From Chthonomonadaceae bacterium (GTDB taxonomy: Bacteria > Armatimonadota > Chthonomonadetes > Chthonomonadales > Chthonomonadaceae): DNA of 6,601 bases. The first letter of the stretch is position 1. Each line of letters begins with the position of its first letter. The stretch covers positions 1 to 6,601 of the forward strand of contig JACMPS010000087.1 of NCBI GenBank assembly GCA_014377395.1, read 5' to 3'. A program made the position numbers and the translations under genes. Below are positions 1 to 6,601 of the stretch, one piece after another. The notes beneath the pieces are model-generated. The model searched no databases and was not told the DNA's origin. It worked only from the letters and a program-made list of their open reading frames with translations.

Positions 1-202
1 ACAAATTCGTCTTCACCTGCCACGTCGATGCCAAAAACCAGGTGCGTCTGCCCGGCAAAATTCCTCTGACCGGGTCTTTTGCATATGCTTCTGCCTCACC
101 AAAACCGCCGTGTCCGGCTTGGAGACGCCTTCAAAGAGACCGTTACTCACCGTGTGGACAGGCACCTCTGTGCCACTCCGTGTCTCAGTGAATGAAATTT
201 AG
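1..202. pseudogene. coding-like stretch with an apparent frameshift, possible end of a neighbouring gene
   Basis: No intact gene is visible here, but codon use is gene-like on both sides of a frame change near 95. Read on the plus strand, 3-~90 gives a peptide containing FTCHVDAKNQVRLPGKIPL. A different frame from ~90 to the TAG at 200-202 gives one containing SGLETPSKRPLLTVWTGTSV, ending VSVNEI. Read on the minus strand, the matching frames give TEVPVHTVSNGLFEGVSK and then AYAKDPVRGILPGRRTWFL, with a TAA at 201-199 and no start codon. The plus reading has a natural stop 34 nt from the convergent gene end at 237, which favours it slightly. I do not recognise the protein. It could be a decayed gene, a single-base error, or chance. 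Confidence 0.22.
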
Positions 203-236
203 ACAACTGTAGTAGCCTCAAACTCTTCTATCGCTT

Positions 237-1280
237 CTACTTAACGGATGGAACGATCAGGACACTTCCGTAAGTTCGCGGGAGAGTCGGTTTCTTTCCG
301 AAAGGTGATTTGGAGCGGCGTACCGTTGACTCAATCGTGATTCGAGTCGCGAGGTTGGGTTCTTCCGGGAAGGTGGACAGGCGAACGCTCACGGTTTGCC
401 CGTTGAGGAGAGCGGCAAATGTGGCGGCACGGGTGCGAACACGAATTTCCGTGGCAGCGACGTAATAAATCAGGCGTGTCTCGCCCTCCATATGCAGGGT
501 GAAACAATGCTGATCCCGGTCCAGACTCTGCAACATTCCGCGAATACTGATTCCCTTGCGGGAGGTGGCACGTTTTGTTGAGGTGGTGCGTTTTGCTGAA
601 ACGGCTTTTGTTTTCTTGTCCACGACTTTCAATTGATCTGCAACGATTTTCGCCATAATCGTGCCGCTTGGAAGGGAGCGTGGCGAGACCGTCACGGTGT
701 CCCCTTCTTTGAAGTCGGTGGAGGCGGCAACTTTTCCGTTCTTTTCCCACTCGGTTTTGGGGCTTATAAGGTAGGTGATCTCTTCTTTTAGGACGGTCAG
801 CACCAACGTTTCATCGGAAATCTCTTTGATCTTGCCTGTGGAGGGCGACTTACGAAGTCCCGTCAACCAGGCGTAAGTGTCCGCATCGGCAAACTCGAAA
901 ACCGTATAGGCTTCTTTGCCGCGCACCTTTCGCAACTTGAAAACAACCTTTTCACCGGGCTTGAACTCTTCGGGTTGCGCCTCGAAATGCCCCCGCAAAA
1001 AGTGAGTTTTCTCCGTGAGCGTATATTTTTTGTCTGTCTTGCCTTCTTTGAGCGTTACCGATTCGTGTGGAAGGTCAAGAAGGACAAGGGTTCCCTCTTT
1101 CAATGTCGCTGTCTTTGCGGAACCAGATTTCTTTTTCGCGGGCGGGGCAGTGGCGGAACGACGCTTTACGGGGGTGGTGGGGGTTGCTGGGTCGGAAGTG
1201 GGAGCGTCGGGCGTGGTCTGAGCGAACAGAGAACACGGGTACAGCGCGAGCAGGGACATCAGGGCGAAGAGCGGGCGCAT
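237..1280 (-). CDS. exported protein with three small beta-rich modules (DUF5666-like), function unknown
   Basis: This is a 347-residue protein of unknown function, predicted to be exported. I chose the ATG at 1280 because AAGGA (1291-1287) lies 6 nt before it and a signal peptide starts there directly: MRPLFALMSLLALYPCSLFA, with likely cleavage after Ala20. The frame also contains a TTG at 1310 that would add ten residues, but it lacks a ribosome site. Residues 22-60 are a Pro/Thr/Ala-rich linker turning Lys/Arg-rich. Three similar units follow at about 61-137, 147-217 and 246-320. Each begins with a Gly and a short turn, has a strand pair, then a 'T.....G' element and a 'GdtVtV' or 'GqtVsV' strand. 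This recalls the repeated OB-like modules of DUF5666 proteins (inference from pattern). A Lys/Thr/Arg linker (219-241) separates units 2 and 3. The gene follows a strong terminator, so it probably has its own promoter, but I could not pick one out between 1281 and 1440. Confidence 0.85.
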   Translation of the reverse strand: MRPLFALMSLLALYPCSLFAQTTPDAPTSDPATPTTPVKRRSATAPPAKKKSGSAKTATLKEGTLVLLDLPHESVTLKEGKTDKKYTLTEKTHFLRGHFEAQPEEFKPGEKVVFKLRKVRGKEAYTVFEFADADTYAWLTGLRKSPSTGKIKEISDETLVLTVLKEEITYLISPKTEWEKNGKVAASTDFKEGDTVTVSPRSLPSGTIMAKIVADQLKVVDKKTKAVSAKRTTSTKRATSRKGISIRGMLQSLDRDQHCFTLHMEGETRLIYYVAATEIRVRTRAATFAALLNGQTVSVRLSTFPEEPNLATRITIESTVRRSKSPFGKKPTLPRTYGSVLIVPSVK

Positions 1281-1440
1281 AAATTTTCCTTTGGTTTCGA
1301 CGGGTTTCAAGAGAGATTGAAAGTCGTGCCGAAAAGTTACAAGACGAGGGGCAAACCTCTCTTTGCGATAGGCTTTAGAGTTCTCTTATCTGCCCCCTGA
1401 TTCCTCTCTCTTCCCCAAAAGCAGGTATTTATCGCTCTTA

Positions 1441-1481
1441 CAAAGAAAAAGGGGATCGAAAGCAGTACGCTTTCGATCCCC
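1441..1481 (-). terminator. strong intrinsic terminator of the Ig-like/TPR unit
   Basis: A perfect 13-bp inverted repeat (1451-1463 and 1469-1481, arm GCTTTCGATCCCC) encloses a 5-nt loop. On the minus strand it is followed at once by TTTTTCTTTG (1450-1441). It starts 37 nt after the stop codon of the TPR gene at 1518. The T-run lies only on the minus-strand downstream side, so the direction is clear. It separates the two-gene unit upstream from the gene at 1280-237. Confidence 0.93.
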
Positions 1482-1517
1482 CTTTCCTCATTTGCCCTTT
1501 GCGACAGAGTGGATCGC

Positions 1518-2417
1518 TCAGGGCTGTGCCGGAACCGCGTCTCTTTCGAGTTTTGCTCGCTTCTCCGCCTCAAATGCCGCTAGTTGCTTTGCCTCGGTGA
1601 TCGCTCTTTTTTCTGCCGCAATCTTGTCATTCGCGGCACTTCTCAGTAAGTCTATGACAACACCGAGACACGCCGTATAGTGATTCCTCATCGAAGGGAG
1701 CGAGGTTCGACGAATCGCCTCCTGAAAGTAGGGAATGACAGGCAGAAAGTCATTCGTCGCATAGTTAGCGTTTTTGATCTCCACACCGAGGGCGAAGTAG
1801 AGATAGGCAACCCGCTCCGCCATTGTTTTGATGCCCTGTAGTTCAAAGTTGGGCTTCTTTTTCAACATGGAAATGACTTTCCAGTAGGCTGTGTCCGCTT
1901 CTTTCCATTGATTAACTTGAAGACACGTATCAGCATAGCGCATGATCGCTTCCCGGTTGTCCCAGGGCATATAATTGCCAATGAAATTCGGGTGCAGTGC
2001 ATGATGCATCGCGTGACGATAGTAGAACAGGGCTTCGGAAAGGCGTCCAACCCGCCTCAGTTGATCCGCGATGAAAAGTGCGGTGTCGGGGTCTTGTCGG
2101 CTTAGATCCCACGAAACGATGCCCTCTTCGATAGCATGGTTCCAATCTCCTGCAGACGCCGCCCCCCGCGCTTGTGCAAGATGCCTCTCCGCACTGCGTA
2201 TCCGAATAACATCAGGATGATCGTCAGGCAAGATATTGCGCGTCAGGAACCTCGGTGCATGGGACATGGGGTTAGTCAGAGAGGGCAGGTGGAACAGTTT
2301 CTCGACCTGCTCAGGCGTGGAAATCGTCAGGGGTAGACGAGTTGTTCCGGCAACTTCCTTTATCGGAGGAAGCGGGGTTAGCAGGGAATGTGTCAGTAGC
2401 AAAATAAGGGGATACAT
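1518..2417 (-). CDS. exported TPR-like helical repeat protein, function unknown
   Basis: This 299-residue protein starts at an ATG with AAGGAG (2430-2425) 7 nt upstream. The N-terminus MYPLILLLTHSLLTPLPP is hydrophobic and looks like a short signal peptide, though its positive n-region is missing, so export is likely but not certain. From about residue 70 it is helical with TPR-type spacing. Helix pairs lie near 75-103 (A..A.SAGDWNHAIEEGI), 111-139 (ALFIADQLRRVGRLSEALFYY), 156-185 (ADTCLQVNQWKEADTAYWKV) and 198-240 (AYLYFALGVEI then PYFQEAIRR). Residues 262-293 form a charged Ala/Glu/Lys helix, probably a coiled coil, before the C-terminus. TPR folds bind other proteins and have no enzyme activity of their own. 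The gene lies 23 nt after the secreted Ig-like gene and shares its terminator, so a role as partner, scaffold or assembly factor for that protein is an inference from position only. Confidence 0.88.
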   Translation of the reverse strand: MYPLILLLTHSLLTPLPPIKEVAGTTRLPLTISTPEQVEKLFHLPSLTNPMSHAPRFLTRNILPDDHPDVIRIRSAERHLAQARGAASAGDWNHAIEEGIVSWDLSRQDPDTALFIADQLRRVGRLSEALFYYRHAMHHALHPNFIGNYMPWDNREAIMRYADTCLQVNQWKEADTAYWKVISMLKKKPNFELQGIKTMAERVAYLYFALGVEIKNANYATNDFLPVIPYFQEAIRRTSLPSMRNHYTACLGVVIDLLRSAANDKIAAEKRAITEAKQLAAFEAEKRAKLERDAVPAQP

Positions 2418-2440
2418 GAGATTTCTCCTTGTACGTAAAG

Positions 2441-4077
2441 TCAGGGCTTAGGGTCATTAAAAGCCGCCGCTGGCACGAAAGTTTTCTGCCAGATAGGATG
2501 ATCGTAGGTGCGCTTGGGAGCCATTGCTGTCAGCGACAACCCTGAGTAGTCCCAAGGGTCTGCAAGGGTAGCCCGACTTGCTGTCGCCTTAAATTGCCAT
2601 CCTTGAAGCGAAAGGGGAACGGTTTGACGGCTGAGATTATTTGTTGCCGGAAAGTACATCAGAAAAGTCTTAAAAGTATCATCAATACTCACACGAATAT
2701 CAGCGGGTTCCAGGAGTGCATCTGGACTATCAAATCCGTACACGGACAAAGAACCAGGGGGAGTCGAGTCAGGACGCCAACCCTTGTAGGGGTAAAGTCC
2801 ATCAAGCTGGAAGGTTCCATTGGTGGTAAAAGTGTCGGTATGATCAGGGGTCTGAAATTCAACTTTCGCGTTGACCAGTTGCATGACGGAATACTCCCTT
2901 GGAGCAAAGCCCGGTGGCGGGAGAACCCAGCAGGTATACTGTATTCCCGGTCCTGCTGCGGCAAGATACTTGCTTCCATCCGGGTGCGTTACAACCGCAG
3001 GTGCGCCCAATATCTCTTTGTAAAGGTATTGGGGGGCAACGACAGACAATTTTACGGAGGGAGAGAGTGATTGAGTGGAGCCGTTTGCGAAAGTGGCAGT
3101 TGCCGTGCAGGAGATTGTTACGCTTTCGTCTTGTGCGAAGTGGGGCGGGCTTGTAGGTTGGACGCCCTCTCTGTTACCGGCATCAATTGGGTTGAGCGTT
3201 CCCGTCGTGTTTACGTCAGGTACGGCGCGGGGGACAACGTAGCTTTTGAAGGGCTTGCCACCCGAAAATGTCCAGGCAACACCGCTCACACCTGTAATGC
3301 CACTGCCGTAGATCAATTGGGGTTTGCACCCCTGACCTACCACCAACTGGTCGCCGTTGCCAACTCTGGTAACGCCACTGATGACGATGCCGGAGGTAAC
3401 GATTTTTGCCTGATAGGTGACGCCTACGCTGTTGCGAGTATAGGTTGTTGGGGTTGCGGTTGTGCTCACGTCGGATTTTGGAGAACAGGAGACAGTGAAG
3501 GTATTGCCAGAAACAGACTTTTTGGTGTAGCGGACACCGGAAGAAACCGCGCCGTACAAAAGTGGTGTCGTCGGCGAACCAAAGCCATTGTCGCAACTCG
3601 CTGTGACAGTGCTAGAAGGCAATTCGGAAGTCCAGGAGGCGGAGGAGGTTTCCTCGATGATCACCTCGGCGGGGGGAGGGGGAAGCGTACCACCGCCACC
3701 GGCAGAGACCCAGGTGAAAGTTGCCGTAATTTCTCCCGAACAACCTGCCGTTCTGGTAGAGCCGTAACCGACAGAGTTTCCCCCGCCCCCGCCCCGCGTG
3801 CCATCGGTGTCGCCGAAACTACCTCCGGAACTCGTGTAATCGAATTCAGAACCGTTGACGTTGACTTTTCCGCCCGTATAGACCCGTTGCCAGCGTTGGG
3901 CAGAGAGGGGAAGCACGTTTGCCGAGACCATGCCCACAATCAATGTGAACAAGGCGAACAGGTGAGAAACCGCTTTATAACAGGAACTCCTGTCGCGGGG
4001 GGGGGGGGGGTACTTTTGTCTATCTGTTTTGAGTGCAGACAGAAAGGCGAACTGAGGAACAGGGTTGCATCTTGCAC
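2441..4077 (-). CDS. secreted Gly/Pro/Ser/Thr-rich Ig-like protein, start separated from its body by a C14 tract
   Basis: This looks like a secreted or surface beta-rich protein; I do not recognise the family. One frame is open from 4186 to the TGA at 2441. Starts above 4147 fall in or before the promoter at 4182-4154, and the next good start, GTG at 4077 with AGGAGGT 4 nt away, is out of frame with the body unless the C run (4010-3997) has 12 or 15 bases. I give the gene from 4077. As written (14 C) this start makes 45 residues, ending at TGA 3942-3940; with 15 C it makes 545. In that numbering a long n-region (1-36) with RDRSSCYK precedes a hydrophobic segment at 37-60, with likely cleavage after Ala60. 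Residues 83-105 are Gly-rich and 127-136 are GGGG then LPPPP. Ig-like stretches follow near 190-225, 236-285 (WTFSGGKPFKSY) and 318-347 (SVTISCTATATF). Six Cys lie at 113, 162, 198, 251, 324 and 383, fitting extracytoplasmic disulfides. No membrane anchor or sorting signal is seen at the C-terminus. It is the first gene of a two-gene unit with the TPR gene. Confidence 0.8.
3940..4077 (-). CDS. short out-of-frame product read from the GTG start with 14 C
   Basis: This is what the GTG at 4077 actually encodes in the sequence as given: 45 residues beginning MQDATLFLSSPFC, running through four Pro from the C tract and stopping at TGA 3942-3940. It has no recognisable domain. I list it only because it is the predicted 'off' product of the gene above. 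It is unlikely to be a functional peptide in its own right. Confidence 0.35.
   Translation of the reverse strand: MQDATLFLSSPFCLHSKQIDKSTPPPPATGVPVIKRFLTCSPCSH
3997..4010 (-). repeat. homopolymer of 14 C on the coding strand (candidate slippage tract)
   Basis: Fourteen consecutive G on the plus strand (C on the coding strand) lie between the translation start at 4077 and the signal peptide. The tract encodes a Pro run in whichever frame is read. From the GTG at 4077, two C complete an ACC codon, so the body frame (last C starting CGC) is reached only when the total is a multiple of three, that is 12 or 15. Runs this long are prone to slipped-strand mispairing and also to sequencing length error. 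Confidence 0.95.
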
Positions 4078-4081
4078 AGTG

Positions 4082-4088
4082 ACCTCCT
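4082..4088 (-). promoter_or_regulatory. strong Shine-Dalgarno site deciding the start of the Ig-like gene
   Basis: AGGAGGT is a seven-base match to the anti-Shine-Dalgarno consensus. From AGGAGG there are 5 nt to GTG (4077-4075) and 12 nt to an ATG (4070-4068). The ATG frame stops after 16 codons at 4022-4020, before the C tract, so the GTG is the better start by spacing and is the only one of the two able to reach the body through a change in tract length. Confidence 0.75.
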
Positions 4089-4146
4089 CGAACGTTATGA
4101 GATTTCTCCGCACTTACGGGAGCGGAAAGACCTCGGTAAGACCGCA

Positions 4147-4182
4147 CAATGCCATTATAACAAAACTGCGCGAACATTGCAA
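4147..4182 (-). promoter_or_regulatory. sigma70-type promoter with extended -10
   Basis: TTGCAA (4182-4177) and TATAAT (4159-4154) are separated by exactly 17 bp. TG one base before the -10 (4162-4161) makes an extended -10 element. The stretch just upstream on the minus strand (about 4220-4185) is AT-rich and could act as an UP element. Transcription would start near 4148-4146, about 60 nt before the Shine-Dalgarno site. This promoter sits between the protease gene and the Ig-like gene, so the Ig-like/TPR unit is likely transcribed on its own. Confidence 0.85.
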
Positions 4183-4255
4183 GCATTATTTCCGATATTT
4201 CAAGATAAATTTCTGCGATATGATGAAATCGAAATTCATCTCAGCATGACTCCCG

Positions 4256-6601
4256 TCACTTTACCTCTTTCAGTAGTTCCTTCACTGCCGCCTCCAATTG
4301 CTTGTCCTCGTTCAGAAAGACCGCTTCCGGGTCGTTCTCCACATAAAGGTCGGGCGGACACCCGTGATTTTCCATGTCCGTGCCGTTCAGCGTTAGGCTT
4401 CCCACAGCAGGGATACGTAATGTCGAGCCGTCAATGAGGTCAGTGGCACCCGTCCCGATCACGCTTCCCTGCGTGGAGACGCCCACCACCTTCCCGATTT
4501 TCAGGTCGCGCATCGCCCAGGGAAACACCTCCGCGTTGGAGGCACTGCCCTCATTGATCAGAACGATAAGAGGCTTGTTAAAGGCAGAAAGGGGAGCCGT
4601 TGTCGGCTTTTCATCTCCGCGCAAGGTGCGATAAGAGAAGACACGGGTTTCCAAGATTTCAAGCAGTTCGTCGGCTATCGAGCCGCCCCCATTAAAGCGA
4701 ACATCGAGAACCAGCCCACTCTTGCCCTGAAAATCGCCATAAACCGCCCGCTTGAACTTGTCCAGGTTTTCATCATTCATCGCACTCAGGTGCAGATAAC
4801 CGAGTTTGCCGCCACTCGCTTTGTCGGTCATGGCTTCCCGTTCGCGTTGCCACACCTCATAATTCAGGTTTTTGTGGGCGAGTTGCGTAGTGGCTTTGAT
4901 TTTGACGGTTTTCGCGTCCGCCTCTTTCCCGGTTTTCGAGAGGAGAAGTTCAACGCGCTTATTTGCTTTGTCTGCCAGCAGAGAATAAAACTTTTCGTTG
5001 TTCTCGACGGCGGCTCCGTCCACTTTCAGAATAATGTCACCCACACTGAGCGGGGTTTCGCTCATTGCGGCAGGACTTTTCGGGACGATCATTTTCACCC
5101 GTACCCCTGCACCTGAATAGGCGTCGTCATAAACAACGCCGAGGCTGGAAGTGACGTTGACGGCGGCTGTGTCGGTGGCGGGAGAAATACCCGTGTGCGA
5201 GGCATTCAGTTCGCCCATCGCAAGGGTGAAAAGCCAGTAAAAATCCTCCTTGTAGGTAATCGAAGGGATAATCGTTCTGTATTTCGTGCGAACCGCGCTC
5301 CAATCCGCGCCGTGCATTTTGGGGTCGTAAAAGCCGTCCCGCATCTTGCGCCATGCCTCATCGAACATCTGAAGCAGTTCCGCCCGCGTATCCACTTCCA
5401 TTTTGAGTGCGATCTTGAGCGGTGTGACAGCGGACGTTGCAAGAGTCAGCGATTTTGCCGCGCCTCCCACGCCGAGATAGTAAACCTTTGTGCCGTCCGG
5501 CGAAAACTGAACCCCGGTTCCAAGTTCGCCCGTTGTCGTCAGGCGCGTGGGTTCTCCCCCTTTGACGGCAACTTTCCAGAGGTCGGCTTGTCCGAGTTGA
5601 GTCATCGAATAGACGACTGTTTTGCTGTCTGGCGACACCGTAAATCCGTTGACTGCCGCCTCGGTTTTCGTCACTTGTTTGGCGCGTTTATGCAAATCCT
5701 CGAAATCAATCTTGACGGTAACGGAGGGCTTTTCGCCCTTCTTCGCGGCTTTCGGGTCCGGCTTTTCCTCGTCGGGGTTTTCGTCTTCGGCTTTGTCTTT
5801 CTCTTCTTCCAGAGAAACGCTCCACAGGTTGACGGTTCCGCTTCGATTGCTCAAGAAAAATAGTTTTTTGCCGTCCGCACTCCACTGCGGTGCACTGTTG
5901 ATTCCGGGGTAGCGGGTGACATTTATAGGTGCGGAACCTTCAATCGCGTTCACGACAAACACATCGGCGAGCGTTCCTGCTGAGTGCGATTTGGTGCGCG
6001 TGAAGGCAACATATTTGCTGTCGGGACTCCACGCAAGATCGTCTACATCGGGGTCTTTCGAGAGGATTTTCATGCCGCTCCCGCTCTGGCTGTCCATCGG
6101 GATCACGCACAATTCCTCACCTCGAAAGCCGCGCATGAAAGCCACATATTTGCCATCGGGCGAAACTTTCGGGGCGTTGTCGGCGCGTCCCTCCGTTTTA
6201 TAGAGAAGCCGGGTTGTTTTTGTTTTCACGTCCTCAATAAAAAGGTTCTGATCGCCGTCACGGTCACTCGCGAACAGCACCGATTTGCCATCGGGAGTAA
6301 AGGTCGCGTCTTGCTCTCTCGCAGAAGTGTCGGTCAGTCTTTGTGCGTCCCCGGTTCCGCTTAACGGTTGCAAAAACACCTCCCCATGCACCACGATCAA
6401 AGCGGATTTGCCGTCAGGAGCGAGTGTCATTTCCTGCAAACCGGCTTTCAGAGTTTCTTTGCGGAGATTATTCGCACGATCATCGGACGGCGCGTAAAGG
6501 GAGATTTCCTTTGCGGCATTTGTTTTTGCGTCCCAACTCCACACCCCGAAATCATGCTCGAAGGCGATCCGTGAGCCGTTTTTCGCCATGCTCGGATAAA
6601 A
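4256..6601 (-). CDS. tri: tricorn-family serine protease, C-terminal 781 residues (5' end outside the window)
   Basis: Tricorn proteases are large self-assembling peptidases that cut oligopeptides to short fragments. Numbering starts at the Met at 6589; the frame continues (FYPS) to the window edge, so that Met is internal. Seven PD40-type blades have S/A/T-P/A-D motifs at 57-60, 98-100, 143-145, 188-190, 237-239, 319-321 and 363-365, matching the seven-bladed propeller. A Lys/Glu/Asp-rich insert (~259-291) interrupts it. C1 ends with Ser464-His465 (NASHTG). A PDZ domain spans ~480-555 (SLSVGDIILKVDG). C2 has NGGG (633-636, oxyanion region), Ser684 in GSASNAEVF and Glu740 in ENHGCPPD. The Ser464-Ser684 spacing of 220 equals that of Ser745-Ser965 in the Thermoplasma enzyme, and Glu740 fits Glu1023, so an active enzyme is likely. 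About 280 N-terminal residues, including most of the six-bladed propeller, should lie beyond the edge. Asn685 follows the nucleophile where the archaeal enzyme has Asp966. Whether it is exported cannot be seen. Confidence 0.95.
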   Translation of the reverse strand, partial: FYPSMAKNGSRIAFEHDFGVWSWDAKTNAAKEISLYAPSDDRANNLRKETLKAGLQEMTLAPDGKSALIVVHGEVFLQPLSGTGDAQRLTDTSAREQDATFTPDGKSVLFASDRDGDQNLFIEDVKTKTTRLLYKTEGRADNAPKVSPDGKYVAFMRGFRGEELCVIPMDSQSGSGMKILSKDPDVDDLAWSPDSKYVAFTRTKSHSAGTLADVFVVNAIEGSAPINVTRYPGINSAPQWSADGKKLFFLSNRSGTVNLWSVSLEEEKDKAEDENPDEEKPDPKAAKKGEKPSVTVKIDFEDLHKRAKQVTKTEAAVNGFTVSPDSKTVVYSMTQLGQADLWKVAVKGGEPTRLTTTGELGTGVQFSPDGTKVYYLGVGGAAKSLTLATSAVTPLKIALKMEVDTRAELLQMFDEAWRKMRDGFYDPKMHGADWSAVRTKYRTIIPSITYKEDFYWLFTLAMGELNASHTGISPATDTAAVNVTSSLGVVYDDAYSGAGVRVKMIVPKSPAAMSETPLSVGDIILKVDGAAVENNEKFYSLLADKANKRVELLLSKTGKEADAKTVKIKATTQLAHKNLNYEVWQREREAMTDKASGGKLGYLHLSAMNDENLDKFKRAVYGDFQGKSGLVLDVRFNGGGSIADELLEILETRVFSYRTLRGDEKPTTAPLSAFNKPLIVLINEGSASNAEVFPWAMRDLKIGKVVGVSTQGSVIGTGATDLIDGSTLRIPAVGSLTLNGTDMENHGCPPDLYVENDPEAVFLNEDKQLEAAVKELLKEVK

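Noticed and set aside
209..240. Imperfect inverted repeat (GTAGTAGC and GCTTCTAC) between the convergent ends near 237
   Set aside because: There are 8 pairs with one mismatch, a 16-nt loop and no T-run on either strand, so it is too weak to call a terminator.
975..1400. Plus-strand open frame of 141 codons opposite the three-module protein
   Set aside because: Its product is a low-complexity Gly/Phe/Arg mixture mirroring the Pro/Thr/Lys linker of the real gene.
3973..3991. AGGAG followed 8 nt later by ATAAAGCGG, resembling a start of a MKR-type signal peptide
   Set aside because: ATA is not a usual start codon, and the frame hits TGA at 3942-3940 unless another base is added, so it would need two changes.
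4020..4070. ATG at 4070 as an alternative start after the strong ribosome site
   Set aside because: Its frame stops after 16 codons, before the C tract, so no tract length could join it to the protein, and the spacing of 12 nt is long.
4222..4240. Inverted repeat GATGAA/TTCATC after the protease stop codon
   Set aside because: The stem is only 6 AT-rich pairs with no T-run, so it is not a convincing terminator or operator.
3071..4249. Long plus-strand open frame of 392 codons opposite the Ig-like gene
   Set aside because: It is antisense to a protein with a signal peptide and Ig-like stretches, its product is rich in Cys and Arg with no domain pattern, and no ribosome site precedes it.
5195..5863. 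Plus-strand open frame of 222 codons opposite the protease gene
   Set aside because: It is antisense to well-supported tricorn PDZ and propeller coding sequence, and its composition is typical of a shadow frame.

Overview
The window carries four genes, all on the minus strand, so it is described here from its right edge leftwards. GC content is moderate. The gene types (a bacterial tricorn protease and several exported proteins of unknown function with Ig-like, TPR and small beta-barrel-like folds) suggest a free-living bacterium with much extracytoplasmic protein. Armatimonadota or a similar phylum is a guess from gene style only.

Layout on the minus strand. (1) 6601-4256 is the C-terminal 781 residues of a tricorn-family serine protease, whose N-terminus lies outside the window. 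The seven-bladed propeller, C1, PDZ and C2 domains and the Ser/His/Ser/Glu tetrad can all be placed. (2) 4255-4078 is a control region. It holds a near-consensus sigma70 promoter (TTGCAA, 17 bp, TATAAT with extended -10) and a strong Shine-Dalgarno sequence followed by GTG at 4077. (3) 4077-2441 encodes a secreted, Gly/Pro/Ser/Thr-rich, Ig-like protein. Its signal peptide lies just after a run of 14 C (3997-4010). (4) 2417-1518, 23 nt further on, encodes an exported TPR-type protein in the same transcription unit. A perfect 13-bp hairpin with a T-run (1481-1441) ends that unit. (5) 1280-237 encodes an exported basic protein built from three similar beta-rich modules, apparently transcribed separately. 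(6) 1-202 shows coding-like codon periodicity that changes frame near position 95. It may be the frame-shifted end of another gene, with the strand undecided.

The main point of interest is the start of the Ig-like gene. As written, with 14 C, the GTG that has the good ribosome site reads only 45 codons and then stops. With 15 or 12 C it would read through the signal peptide into the whole protein. The open frame that does continue upstream through 14 C overlaps the promoter itself and has no good start. This is the arrangement of a slipped-strand (phase-variable) switch on a surface or secreted protein and its TPR partner. A homopolymer length error in the assembly would look identical, and sequence alone cannot separate the two.
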